DNA of 64,000 nt from Pseudomonas synxantha (lineage in GTDB: Bacteria; Pseudomonadota; Gammaproteobacteria; Pseudomonadales; Pseudomonadaceae), in the NCBI RefSeq assembly GCF_900105675.1, contig NZ_LT629786.1, positions 6,777,917 through 6,841,916 on the forward strand, given 5' to 3'. Both the position numbers and the translations under genes were made by a program. How positions within the stretch are numbered: position 1 is the first letter of the stretch; every line of letters begins with the position of its first letter. Of this stretch, positions 10,464-19,055 are shown piece by piece. The notes beneath the pieces were generated by a model. The model searched no databases. It was not told the origin of the DNA and saw only the letters and a program-made list of their open reading frames with translations.

Positions 10464-10909
10464 ACGAGCTGCCTAGCATTCGCAGTTTTCTGTCGACGTA
10501 TTTCCCAGTCTTTATGGGGGCGATATTTGCCTGCATTTTCACCCTCGTGTTTGCGGTTCCGGTGTTCTTCGACAGCTATATGCCAAGCCTGTCCATGGCA
10601 GATAACGCCAAGTACTCCTTCCTGGTGGGTATCGCACTCACGCTAGTCATTGTGCACTGCAATTTCATGATTGCACGCGGGCGTCCCCAATGGATGTGGC
10701 CGTTAGTGATGCTGCTGGGGGTATGCTTTCTGGGTGTATTGCCAACGCTCAATGATCAACCGAATGGGGTGGTATATGCCTTGAGCCTGTTGTTTCCATT
10801 GCTTGGGTTATTGCTGTTCAACAGCAAACGCCACCGTGAAATGCGCCAGAAACTGGTCGAAGTCCGCTGCCTGCGCCAAGTCATGATTGCCCGACACAGA
10901 CACCGTTGA
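10460..10909 (+). CDS. Small four-helix membrane protein, copy 2 (candidate immunity protein)
   Basis: A 149 aa paralogue of the protein at 9014, with four hydrophobic helices (YFPVFMGAIFACIFTLVFAV; FLVGIALTLVIVHCNFMIA; MLLGVCFLGVLPTL; YALSLLFPLLGLLLF) and the same basic tail (NSKRHREMRQKLVEVRCLRQ). The first helix and tail are conserved between copies, while the loop after helix 1 differs. That pattern fits an immunity protein diverging with its partner. It is coupled to the preceding gene by ATGA. About 190 bases with no recognised feature follow before the amidoligase cluster. Confidence 0.55.
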   Translation: MNELPSIRSFLSTYFPVFMGAIFACIFTLVFAVPVFFDSYMPSLSMADNAKYSFLVGIALTLVIVHCNFMIARGRPQWMWPLVMLLGVCFLGVLPTLNDQPNGVVYALSLLFPLLGLLLFNSKRHREMRQKLVEVRCLRQVMIARHRHR

Positions 10910-11096
10910 CCGGGTGGGTTCACCGCTCACTCTCATGCCCGCGCCACAAATATGTGCGTCACTTGCACCACGGCACCCACGTTGGCGCTGTTTTGGTGCT
11001 GTACTGCACCGGGCCCCGCGATGAAGTGCAATGACCGCGGCCCTGGCATAAGTCTTGCGCACATTGTGTCTATGCCCTGGCTCGCAGGAGGCCGCC

Positions 11097-14000
11097 GTGT
11101 CGATTCATGTCGCGTTGCACCACGTTACGCACTACCGCTATGACCGCGCTGTCGAACTCGGCCCACAGATTGTGCGTTTGCGCCCGGCAGCTCATAGCCG
11201 CACGCGAATTTTGTCTTATGCACTCAAAGTCCTGCCCGAGCAGCATTTTATTAATTGGCAGCAAGACCCACAGGGCAATTACCTGGCGCGTCTGGTCTTC
11301 CCGGAAAAGACGGACGAACTGCGCATCGAAGTCGACCTGGTTGCCGAGATGGCGGTGTTTAACCCATTCGATTTTTTCCTTGAGCCGTATGCCGAAAAAA
11401 TCCCGTTCAGCTATGCCGCCGATGAGCAACGCGAACTGGCGCCGTACCTGGAAACTTTGCCGCTGACGCCAAGATTCGCCGCGTACCTGGCCGGTATCGA
11501 CCGTACGCCATTACCTGCGGTGGATTTCCTGGTTGGGCTGAACCAGCGCCTGGCCGCCGATATCGGCTACCTGATCCGCATGGAACCAGGCGTGCAAACC
11601 CCGGAATTCACCCTGGAAAATACCTCCGGTTCTTGCCGCGACTCGGCCTGGCTGCTGGTGCAATTGCTGCGCAACCTGGGGCTGGCGGCGCGGTTTGTCT
11701 CGGGTTACCTGATCCAGCTCACTGCCGATGTCAAAGCCCTCGATGGTCCGTCCGGCACCGAGGTGGACTTCACCGACCTGCATGCCTGGTGCGAAGTGTA
11801 TTTGCCCGGCGCTGGCTGGATCGGCCTTGACGCGACTTCCGGACTGTTCGCCGGTGAAGGGCATATCCCGTTGGCCTGTAGCCCCGATCCATCATCTGCC
11901 GCGCCGATCAGCGGGTTGGTGGAGCCATGCGAGTGCGAATTTGCCCACGAGATGTCGGTGGAGCGCATCTGGGAAGCACCACGGGTGACCCAGCCCTACA
12001 CCGAAGAGCAATGGCTGGCGATCCACGCCCTGGGCCGACAGATCGACGCTGACCTGCTCAAGCACGACGTGCGCCTGACTATGGGCGGCGAGCCGACCTT
12101 CGTCTCTATCGACGACCCTGACGGCGCCGAATGGAACACCGCCGCCCTGGGGCCAGACAAGCGTCGCCTGTCCGCCGAGCTGTTCCAACGCCTGCGCCGG
12201 CACTATGCGCCCAAGGGCCTGGTGCATTTCGGCCAGGGCAAGTGGTACCCCGGCGAGCAACTGCCGCGTTGGTCGCTTAACTGTTACTGGCGCCGAGATG
12301 GAGTGCCGATCTGGCACAACAGTGCGTTGATCGCCGATGAACAAGAGGATTATGGTGCTGACGGCGCGATGGCCGGGCACTTCCTGGCCAGCATCGCCGA
12401 GCGCTTGAAACTGCCGGCGCGCTTTGTGTTCCCGGCCTTTGAAGACAACGTCTACTACCTGTGGCGCGAGGGCGCGTTGCCGCATAACGTCAGTGCCCAG
12501 GACCCGCGCTTGAGCGACGAACTGGAGCGCGAACGCCTGCGCAAAGTCTTCGCTCAGGGCCTGGGTAACGTCATCGGCCACGTGCTTCCCCTGACGCGCA
12601 CCGCGGCCAATGACCGCTGGCAGAGTGGTCGCTGGTACCTGCGCGATAATCACTGCCGCCTGGTGCCGGGCGATTCGCCGCTGGGCTATCGCCTGCCTTT
12701 GGCGTCCCAACCGTGGGTGACGGCGGCGGAGTATCCGTTCGTGCACCCGACCGACCCGAATCAGGATCAACCTGACCTGCCGACCACCGAACAACTGCAT
12801 AGCCACGGCGAGCCGGCCCCGAGCGATGAGCGTGTGCCGAAGGTCGATGAGTCCGCTGACTGGCTGACCCGCACCGCGCTGTGCGCCGAGGCGCGGGAAG
12901 GGCGCCTGTACCTGTTTATGCCGCCGCTGGAACGCGTCGAGGATTACCTGGAACTGGTGGCCGCCATCGAGGCCACCGCCGAAGAGTTGCATTGCCCGGT
13001 GCTGCTGGAAGGTTACGAGCCGCCCGCGGATACGCGCCTGAGCAACTTCCGGGTCACGCCGGACCCTGGTGTGATCGAGGTTAACGTACAGCCGTCCGCC
13101 ACCTGGGACGAGTTGGTGGAGCGCACCGAATTCCTCTATGAAGAGGCCCGGCAAACCCGGCTGACCACCGAGAAATTCATGATCGACGGGCGCCACACCG
13201 GTACCGGTGGCGGCAACCATTTTGTGCTGGGCGGCGCGACGCCCAAGGACTCACCCTTCCTGCGGCGCCCTGACCTGCTGCGCAGCCTGATCAGCTACTG
13301 GCATAACCACCCGTCGCTATCCTACTTGTTCTCCGGTCTGTTTATCGGCCCGACCTCCCAGGCACCAAGGGTGGACGAGGCACGCAACGATGCGCTGTAT
13401 GAACTGGAAATCGCCTTCGCGCAGATGCCAGCGCCGGGCGAGGACTGTCCGCCATGGCTGGTGGATCGCCTGTTGCGCAACCTGCTGATCGACGTGACGG
13501 GTAACACCCATCGCGCCGAATTCTGTATCGACAAACTCTACTCCCCCGACGGCGCCACCGGCCGCCTGGGCTTGCTCGAATTACGCGCCTTTGAAATGCC
13601 GCCCCATGCACGCATGAGCCTGACCCAGCAGTTGCTATTGCGCGCGCTGGTCGCACGGTTCTGGCGCGAGCCTTACGCGCCGCCGAAACTGGCGCGCTGG
13701 GGCACCGAGTTGCATGACCGTTTCCTGTTGCCGCATTTTATCGAGCAGGACTTTGCCGACGTGATCGTCGAACTGAATGCGGCCGGCTACCCGTTGCGTG
13801 CCGAATGGTTCGCGGCGCACCTGGAGTTCCGCTTCCCCAAGGTGGGCGACTACGCCGTCAGCGGTATCGAACTGGAACTGCGCCAGGCCTTGGAGCCTTG
13901 GCATGTGCTGGGCGAAGAGGGCGCGGTGGGCGGTACGGTACGCTACGTGGATTCGTCCCTGGAGCGCCTGCAAGTGAAGTTGACTGGCCTGCCAGCGCAA

Positions 14001-14387
14001 CGCTACCTGCTGACCTGCAATGGCATCCCGGTGCCGCTGCAACCGACCGGCCGCGTCGGCGAGTTTGTCGCCGGCGTGCGCTACCGCGCCTGGCAACCGG
14101 CCAACTGCCTGCAACCGACCATTGCGGTGCATGCGCCCTTGGTATTCGACCTGCTCGACACCTGGATGCAGCGCTCGCTGGGCGGCTGCCAATACCACGT
14201 GGCGCATCCGGGTGGACGCAATTACGACAGTTTGCCGGTGAATGCCAACGAGGCAGAGAGCCGTCGGATGGCGCGGTTTTTCCGCTTGGGGCATAGCCCG
14301 GGCAAGCGACCGGTGCCGGTTGTAGAGGTGAACGATGAAATGCCAATGACCCTGGATTTACGCCGTTTTCCAACAAATAAGGAATGA
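11097..14387 (+). CDS. Transglutaminase-DUF2126 fusion protein of an amidoligase cluster
   Basis: A 1,096 aa protein. Residues 1-290 form a bacterial transglutaminase-like domain with a complete Cys180 (NTSGSCRDSAW), His229 (DLHAWCEVY) and Asp245 (IGLDATSG) triad. The remaining about 800 residues match the DUF2126 family (DVRLTMGGEPTFVSIDDPDG; GRHTGTGGGNHFVLGGATP). I use the GTG at 11097, which follows a strong AGGAGG; an ATG at 11055 lies before that site. With the ATP-grasp/alpha-E protein and second transglutaminase that follow, it belongs to clusters proposed in comparative-genomics work on amidoligases to make or modify a peptide. The product is unknown. A REP pair separates it from the next gene. 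Confidence 0.85.
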   Translation: MSIHVALHHVTHYRYDRAVELGPQIVRLRPAAHSRTRILSYALKVLPEQHFINWQQDPQGNYLARLVFPEKTDELRIEVDLVAEMAVFNPFDFFLEPYAEKIPFSYAADEQRELAPYLETLPLTPRFAAYLAGIDRTPLPAVDFLVGLNQRLAADIGYLIRMEPGVQTPEFTLENTSGSCRDSAWLLVQLLRNLGLAARFVSGYLIQLTADVKALDGPSGTEVDFTDLHAWCEVYLPGAGWIGLDATSGLFAGEGHIPLACSPDPSSAAPISGLVEPCECEFAHEMSVERIWEAPRVTQPYTEEQWLAIHALGRQIDADLLKHDVRLTMGGEPTFVSIDDPDGAEWNTAALGPDKRRLSAELFQRLRRHYAPKGLVHFGQGKWYPGEQLPRWSLNCYWRRDGVPIWHNSALIADEQEDYGADGAMAGHFLASIAERLKLPARFVFPAFEDNVYYLWREGALPHNVSAQDPRLSDELERERLRKVFAQGLGNVIGHVLPLTRTAANDRWQSGRWYLRDNHCRLVPGDSPLGYRLPLASQPWVTAAEYPFVHPTDPNQDQPDLPTTEQLHSHGEPAPSDERVPKVDESADWLTRTALCAEAREGRLYLFMPPLERVEDYLELVAAIEATAEELHCPVLLEGYEPPADTRLSNFRVTPDPGVIEVNVQPSATWDELVERTEFLYEEARQTRLTTEKFMIDGRHTGTGGGNHFVLGGATPKDSPFLRRPDLLRSLISYWHNHPSLSYLFSGLFIGPTSQAPRVDEARNDALYELEIAFAQMPAPGEDCPPWLVDRLLRNLLIDVTGNTHRAEFCIDKLYSPDGATGRLGLLELRAFEMPPHARMSLTQQLLLRALVARFWREPYAPPKLARWGTELHDRFLLPHFIEQDFADVIVELNAAGYPLRAEWFAAHLEFRFPKVGDYAVSGIELELRQALEPWHVLGEEGAVGGTVRYVDSSLERLQVKLTGLPAQRYLLTCNGIPVPLQPTGRVGEFVAGVRYRAWQPANCLQPTIAVHAPLVFDLLDTWMQRSLGGCQYHVAHPGGRNYDSLPVNANEAESRRMARFFRLGHSPGKRPVPVVEVNDEMPMTLDLRRFPTNKE

Positions 14388-14399
14388 ATGCGAGCCAAC

Positions 14400-14490
14400 T
14401 GTGGAAGGGGGCTTGCTCCCGATAGCAGAGTGTCAGTCAGCACATTTGTCACTGATGCACCGCCATCGGGAGCAAGCCCCCTCCCACATT
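14400..14490. repeat. REPIN, long-spacer form
   Basis: GTGGAAGGGGGCTTGCTCCC (one change, GTGGAAG for GTGGGAG) at the left and ATCGGGAGCAAGCCCCCTCC at the right, with TGTCAGTCAG and CACTGATGCA in the spacer. It lies inside the transglutaminase cluster, between its first and second genes. Confidence 0.88.
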
Positions 14491-14544
14491 GGATCGTAGT
14501 GAATTTGAGTTAACCTGACTTCCCTTGCCCCTGCCGAGCGTTCC

Positions 14545-17031
14545 ATGTCCGATTTGCTCGACCGTTACCCGCTCACCGCGGGCACCTACCACGAACTGCT
14601 GGACGAGAGCGGCGCGGTGCGTGCCCATTGGCAGCGCTTGCTCGATCACCTGCAACGCAGCACGCCCGCGCAACTGGCCCAGCGCCAGGCGCTGCTGACC
14701 CGGCAAATCCAGGAAAACGGTGTGACTTACAACGTCTACGCCGACCCCAAGGGCGCTGATCGCCCCTGGGAGCTGGATCTGCTGCCCCATGTGCTGGCCG
14801 CCGATGAGTGGCGGCAGCTGTCGGCCGGCATCGTCCAGCGTGCGCGCTTGCTCAATGCAGTGCTGGCCGACCTGTATGGCCCGCAGCTCCTGATCAAGGA
14901 AGGCTTGCTGCCCGCCGAACTGGTGTTCGGGCATAACAACTTCCTGTGGCCATGCCAGGGCATTCAGCCGCCCGACGGTGCTTTCCTGCACTTGTACGCC
15001 GTGGACCTGGCGCGCACTCCGGATGGCCGCTGGTGGGTCACCGCCGACCGTACCCAAGCACCGTCGGGCGCCGGCTACGCCCTGGAAAACCGCACCATCG
15101 TGTCCCGCGCGTTCCCGGACTTGTACCGTGATTTGCAGGTGCAGCACCTCACCGGTTTCTTTCGCACGCTCCAGGAAACCCTGGCTCGCCAGGCGCCGGG
15201 CGACGACCAGCCACCGCTGATCGTGCTGCTCACGCCGGGCCGTTTCAACGAGAGCTATTTCGAACACCTGTACCTGGCGCGCCAACTCGGCTACCCGTTG
15301 GTAGAAGGCGGCGACCTCACCGTGCGCGACAGCACTGTGTTCCTGAAAACCCTCAGCGGCCTGCGTCGGGTCCACGCGATCATGCGCCGCCTCGACGATG
15401 ATTTCTGCGACCCGCTGGAGCTGCGTACCGACTCGGCCCTCGGCGTGCCTGGCCTGCTCGACGCCGTGCGCCAAGGTAACGTGCTGGTGGCCAATGCCCT
15501 GGGCAGCGGCGTGTTGGAGTCCCCAGGCTTGCTGGGTTTCCTGCCAAAGATCAACGAATTCCTGTTCGGTGAAGCGCTGATCCTGCCGTCCATTGCCACC
15601 TGGTGGTGCGGTGAAGCGCCGGTGCTGGCCGAAGCCCTGGAAAAACTCCCGGAGCTGCTGATCAGGCCGGCATTTGCTTCGCAGAGTTTCGCCCCGGTGT
15701 TTGGTCGCGACTTGAACGATGAGCAACGCCAGGCTCTGGCCGAGCGTATGTGTGCTCGGCCTTACGCCTACGTTGCCCAAGAGCTGGCGCAGCTGTCCCA
15801 GGCGCCGGTGTGGCATACCGAGGAAGATCATCTGCAACACCGCGCCATCGGTATGCGCGTGTACGCGGTGGCCAGTGATGAGGGGTATCGCGTGCTGCCC
15901 GGTGCCCTGACCCGTGTGGCTGCCGAGGCCGATGCTGAGGTGGTATCGATGCAGCGCGGCGGTGCCAGCAAGGACACCTGGGTGTTGGGTGAACGTGCCA
16001 GCGTCGGCGAACAGTGGCGTGCCCAGCGTGCGATTGGCGCCCACGACCTGGTACGTCGCGATCCTTATTTGCCGTCGCGGGTGGTGGAAAACCTGTTCTG
16101 GTTTGGCCGCTATTGCGAACGCTGCGACGACAGTGCGCGCTGGCTGCGTGTCGTGCTGGCGCGTTATGTGGATGGCGATGATCCGTTGGCATTGCAGGCA
16201 GCGGTCGAACTGGGAGAAAGCCTGCGCCTGTTGCCAGAGGAGGGCGAGCTGCCCGAGCGCCTGCTCGCCGCCTTGCTCGGTGATGATTGGCCTTCGAGCC
16301 TGCGCGCCAACTTGCAGCGGCTGCAGTGGGCGGCGTCCCAGGTACGCGGCAAGCTGTCCCGGGAAAACTGGCAGGCGCTGGTGGAGCTGCAACGCGAAGC
16401 CATGGAGCTGGAAAGCCAAAGCCCTGATTTTGGCGAGCTGCTGGATTTCCTCAACCGCCTGGTGATGTCCCTGGCGGCGCTGTCCGGGTTTGCCCTGGAC
16501 GATATGACCCGCGATGAAGGCTGGCGTTTCTTGATGATGGGCCGGCGTATCGAGCGCCTGCAGTTTCTCAGCAGCAGCCTGGCAGCGTTCCTGCGTGGTG
16601 TAGCGGTGTTCGATCAGGCCGGGCTGGAGTGGTTGCTGGAGCTGGGCAACAGCAGCATCACCTATCGCTCGCGCTACCTGGCGGTGCCGCAGTTGATCCC
16701 GGTGCTCGACCTGTTGTTGCTCGATGAGCAGAACCCCCATGCGGTGCTGTTCCAGTTGAAACTGGTGAGCCGCACCCTGCGTCGCCTCAATGATGATTTC
16801 GGTGTGCCTCGGGAAACCGGCCTGGCGCCGTTGGTGGAGCGCCTGGCGCGCTTCGAGCTGGGCTGCCTGGAGAACCCGTTGTTCGGCAAGGCCAGCGTGC
16901 GTGCTGCGCTGGACGGCCTGGCCGACCTGTTGCAAACGGTCGCCGATGAAAGTGGGCAAGTGTCCGATCGCCTGGCGCTGCGCCATTTTGCCCATGTGGA
17001 CGATGTCAGCCAGCAGACGGTGTCGGTGTGA
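14545..17031 (+). CDS. Circularly permuted ATP-grasp / alpha-E domain fusion protein
   Basis: An 828 aa cytosolic protein. The N-terminal about 480 residues are a circularly permuted ATP-grasp domain (YNVYADPKGADRPWELDLLP; FGHNNFLWPCQGIQPPDG), likely forming amide or peptide bonds at the expense of ATP. The C-terminal about 310 residues are an alpha-E (DUF403) helical domain (PSRVVENLFWFGRYCERCDD; DEGWRFLMMGRRIERLQFLS). In many bacteria these are two adjacent genes; here they are fused. The stop overlaps the next gene's start. The substrate is unknown. Confidence 0.88.
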   Translation: MSDLLDRYPLTAGTYHELLDESGAVRAHWQRLLDHLQRSTPAQLAQRQALLTRQIQENGVTYNVYADPKGADRPWELDLLPHVLAADEWRQLSAGIVQRARLLNAVLADLYGPQLLIKEGLLPAELVFGHNNFLWPCQGIQPPDGAFLHLYAVDLARTPDGRWWVTADRTQAPSGAGYALENRTIVSRAFPDLYRDLQVQHLTGFFRTLQETLARQAPGDDQPPLIVLLTPGRFNESYFEHLYLARQLGYPLVEGGDLTVRDSTVFLKTLSGLRRVHAIMRRLDDDFCDPLELRTDSALGVPGLLDAVRQGNVLVANALGSGVLESPGLLGFLPKINEFLFGEALILPSIATWWCGEAPVLAEALEKLPELLIRPAFASQSFAPVFGRDLNDEQRQALAERMCARPYAYVAQELAQLSQAPVWHTEEDHLQHRAIGMRVYAVASDEGYRVLPGALTRVAAEADAEVVSMQRGGASKDTWVLGERASVGEQWRAQRAIGAHDLVRRDPYLPSRVVENLFWFGRYCERCDDSARWLRVVLARYVDGDDPLALQAAVELGESLRLLPEEGELPERLLAALLGDDWPSSLRANLQRLQWAASQVRGKLSRENWQALVELQREAMELESQSPDFGELLDFLNRLVMSLAALSGFALDDMTRDEGWRFLMMGRRIERLQFLSSSLAAFLRGVAVFDQAGLEWLLELGNSSITYRSRYLAVPQLIPVLDLLLLDEQNPHAVLFQLKLVSRTLRRLNDDFGVPRETGLAPLVERLARFELGCLENPLFGKASVRAALDGLADLLQTVADESGQVSDRLALRHFAHVDDVSQQTVSV

Positions 17032-17921
17032 TGAGCGCGCGTTATCAGATTTTCCACGATACCCATTACCACTACGACAGCCCGGTGTCCCTGGCGCAGC
17101 AGTTGGCGCATTTATGGCCACGGCAGTGTGCCTGGCAACGTTGTACCTGGCAGCAGCTGGAAATCAACCCGCAGCCGTCTTCGCGTCGCGATGAGCTGGA
17201 TGTGTTCGGCAACCCGATCACCCGCCTGGCGTTCGAGCGGCCCCATGATGAATTGCTGGTGAACGCGGCGCTGACCGTGGAAGTGCTGGCGCGGCCTGCG
17301 CTGGATTTCCAGCAATCGCCGGCCTGGGACCAGACTCGCGACAGCTTGACCTACAGCAGCCAGCCCATGGCAGCGCAACTGATCGAAGCCTGTCGATATC
17401 GCTTCGAATCGCCCTACGTACATTTGAAGAAAACCTTCGTCGAGTTCTCCGAAAGCTGCTTCCCGCCCGCCGAACCCTTGCTTTTAGGCACGCAGGCGTT
17501 GATGCAGAAGATTTTCAGCGAGTTCACCTTCGATGCCCAAGCCACTCAGGTCGCCACGCCGCTGGTGGAGGTGCTGGAGCGGCGGCGCGGGGTGTGCCAG
17601 GACTTCGCCCACTTGATGCTCGCCTGCCTGCGCTCGCGTGGGCTGGCGGCGCGCTATATCAGCGGTTACCTGCTGACCCAGCCGCCGCCCGGGCAGCCAC
17701 GGTTGATCGGCGCCGACGCGTCCCATGCCTGGGTCTCGGTGTTTTGCCCGGAGTCGGGCTGGGTGGATTTTGATCCGACGAATAATGTGCAGCCGGCACT
17801 GGAGCACATCACCCTGGCCTGGGGCCGGGATTTCTCTGATGTGTCGCCGCTGCGTGGGGTGATTCTGGGGGGAGGTAGCCATGACCCGGAGGTGCGGGTA
17901 ACGGTGATGCCACTGGAATAG
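17031..17921 (+). CDS. Transglutaminase-like protease/amidase of the amidoligase cluster
   Basis: A 296 aa transglutaminase-core protein. An N-terminal beta domain (YQIFHDTHYHYDSPVSLAQQ) precedes the catalytic domain with Cys189 (RRGVCQDFAHLMLACLRSRG), His232 (DASHAWVSVFC) and Asp246 or Asp248 (GWVDFDPTN). There is no signal peptide. The ATG at 17031 shares one base with the previous stop (TGATG), so it is coupled to the ATP-grasp/alpha-E gene; a GTG one codon earlier is less likely. It probably cleaves or transfers an amide linkage in the cluster's product. Confidence 0.88.
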   Translation: MSARYQIFHDTHYHYDSPVSLAQQLAHLWPRQCAWQRCTWQQLEINPQPSSRRDELDVFGNPITRLAFERPHDELLVNAALTVEVLARPALDFQQSPAWDQTRDSLTYSSQPMAAQLIEACRYRFESPYVHLKKTFVEFSESCFPPAEPLLLGTQALMQKIFSEFTFDAQATQVATPLVEVLERRRGVCQDFAHLMLACLRSRGLAARYISGYLLTQPPPGQPRLIGADASHAWVSVFCPESGWVDFDPTNNVQPALEHITLAWGRDFSDVSPLRGVILGGGSHDPEVRVTVMPLE

Positions 17922-17928
17922 CGGTGGG

Positions 17929-17961
17929 TTGTGGTGAGCAGGGAGGGCCTGCTCACCACAA
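17929..17961. terminator. Long hairpin between convergent genes
   Basis: TTGTGGTGAGCAGG (17929-17942) is exactly complementary to CCTGCTCACCACAA (17948-17961), with a 5-base loop. It lies between the plus-strand transglutaminase and the minus-strand small gene. Neither side has a good T tract, so the bidirectional terminator role is likely rather than proven. Confidence 0.6.
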
Positions 17962-17967
17962 CAAAAT

Positions 17968-18150
17968 TTATTCCGCCGGGTCTTTCGGGGTTTCGGTCTC
18001 GTCAGTCGCCACTTCACCTTCCGCATCCGGGTTCAGTGCGCCTGCTTCTTCGTCTGCAGCGGCTTTCTTGCGTTGCAGTTTTTCCTCTTTCTTCTGTTCC
18101 TTGGCCAAGTCTCTCTGACGTTTGGCGAAGGAGTAATTAGGTTTGGCCAT
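17968..18150 (-). CDS. Small highly charged conserved hypothetical protein
   Basis: A 60 aa cytosolic protein beginning MAKPNYSFAKRQRDLAKEQK, with a Lys/Arg/Glu-rich helical first half (to about residue 33) and an acidic second half. The ATG at 18150 has AGAGGA six bases before it; an upstream in-frame ATG at 18210 has no such site. Short proteins with this N terminus are common in proteobacteria, but no function is known to me. Confidence 0.75.
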   Translation of the reverse strand: MAKPNYSFAKRQRDLAKEQKKEEKLQRKKAAADEEAGALNPDAEGEVATDETETPKDPAE

Positions 18151-18238
18151 GGGCGATCCTCTAGGGTCGAAGGTGAGGGTGGGCGGCGCGCAGCTGCCTT
18201 GGGTCGTCATGGTAGCAGCTTCAAGGTGCCTTTCGCCT

Positions 18239-18295
18239 TCACTTACCGCAGGCGTAGGCGGCCAGCAGGCCGTTGAACAGGTGATTGAGGTGCAT
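18239..18295 (-). CDS. Possible 18-residue microprotein
   Basis: A minute frame (MHLNHLFNGLLAAYACGK) with GGAG eight bases before the ATG. It lies upstream of the small charged gene on the same strand. The only evidence is the ribosome-binding site and a plausible amphipathic sequence, so it could be chance. Apart from this and the two operator-like sites nearby, 18151-18482 shows nothing else. Confidence 0.2.
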   Translation of the reverse strand: MHLNHLFNGLLAAYACGK

Positions 18296-18385
18296 GGCGC
18301 GAACTCCAGTGGGCAATGGGACGATCATAGGCAGCCTGCGGCACTTTGGCTGGTTGATTGTGTTGATCAAGCTGATAGCCTAAAG

Positions 18386-18395
18386 TTGTATACAA
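18386..18395. promoter_or_regulatory. Perfect palindrome TTGTATACAA upstream of azurin
   Basis: This 10-base perfect palindrome has the T-N-G-T-N3-A-C-N-A pattern of FadR-subfamily GntR operators. It is 88 bases before the azurin ATG and next to the ANR-like box. No GntR gene is in the window. Confidence 0.3.
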
Positions 18396-18399
18396 TCTG

Positions 18400-18413
18400 T
18401 TGATGCAGATCAT
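18400..18413 (+). promoter_or_regulatory. ANR/FNR-like box upstream of azurin
   Basis: TTGATGCAGATCAT matches the ANR consensus TTGAT-N4-ATCAA with one mismatch. Its centre is about 76 bases before the azurin ATG. P. aeruginosa azu is known to be ANR-controlled, so oxygen-responsive expression is likely. Confidence 0.55.
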
Positions 18414-18482
18414 AAGAACCTAAGCCTGCTTGAGGCACCCTTGTCGCAATACGCGTTTTCTAACCCTGCCTTGGAGATTCAC

Positions 18483-18929
18483 ATGTTTGCCAAACTCGTT
18501 GCTGTTTCCCTGCTGACCCTGGCGAGCGGCCAGTTGCTTGCTGCAGAGTGCAAGGTCACCGTCGACTCTACCGACCAGATGTCCTTTAACACCAAAGAAA
18601 TCACCATCGACAAGAGCTGCAAGCAGTTCACCGTTGAGCTGACTCACTCGGGTAACCTGCCGAAGAACGTGATGGGGCATAACTGGGTGCTGACCACTGA
18701 AGCCAACATGCAGCCTGTGGCGACTGACGGTATGGCTGCGGGCATCGATAAGGATTATCTGAAAGCCGGTGATGACCGCATCATCGCCCACACCAAGATC
18801 ATTGGCGCTGGCGAGAAAGACTCGGTGACCTTCGACGTCTCCAAGCTCAAGGCCGATGAGAAGTACAGCTTCTTCTGCTCGTTCCCTGGCCACATTTCGA
18901 TGATGAAAGGTGCCGTGGTCCTGAAGTAA
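18483..18929 (+). CDS. azu: Azurin (periplasmic blue copper protein)
   Basis: Type-1 copper electron carrier of the periplasm. The 148 aa precursor has a Sec signal peptide ([20 protein letters not shown], then cleavage before [10 protein letters not shown]). The mature 128 residues carry all copper ligands: the His in NVMGHNWVL, and the Cys, His and Met in [14 protein letters not shown]. The disulfide cysteines near the N terminus are present (ECKV and KSCKQF). The ATG at 18483 gives the expected signal peptide. An ANR-like box lies upstream and a REP pair follows. Confidence 0.97.
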   Translation: MFAKLVAVSLLTLASGQLLAAECKVTVDSTDQMSFNTKEITIDKSCKQFTVELTHSGNLPKNVMGHNWVLTTEANMQPVATDGMAAGIDKDYLKAGDDRIIAHTKIIGAGEKDSVTFDVSKLKADEKYSFFCSFPGHISMMKGAVVLK

Positions 18930-18944
18930 CACCGCGTCATCGTT

Positions 18945-19019
18945 CATCGGGGGCAAGCCCCCTCCCACATTTGAATGTATTCACAAATAAAAGTGTGGGA
19001 GGGGGCTTGCCCCCGATGG
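18945..19019. repeat. REPIN, short-spacer inverted form
   Basis: CATCGGGGGCAAGCCCCCTC and GTGGGAGGGGGCTTGCCCCC face each other across about 25 bases, between azurin and the 3' end of nadE. Confidence 0.9.
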
Positions 19020-19055
19020 CATTCTGGCAATCACTGCAAAATCAGCTGGCTCACC

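Noticed and set aside
14449..17121. An 890-codon open frame on the minus strand opposite the ATP-grasp/alpha-E gene
   Set aside because: It has no recognisable domain, is rich in Gln/His/Arg as expected from antisense of GC-rich coding DNA, and the plus-strand product matches known domains over its full length.
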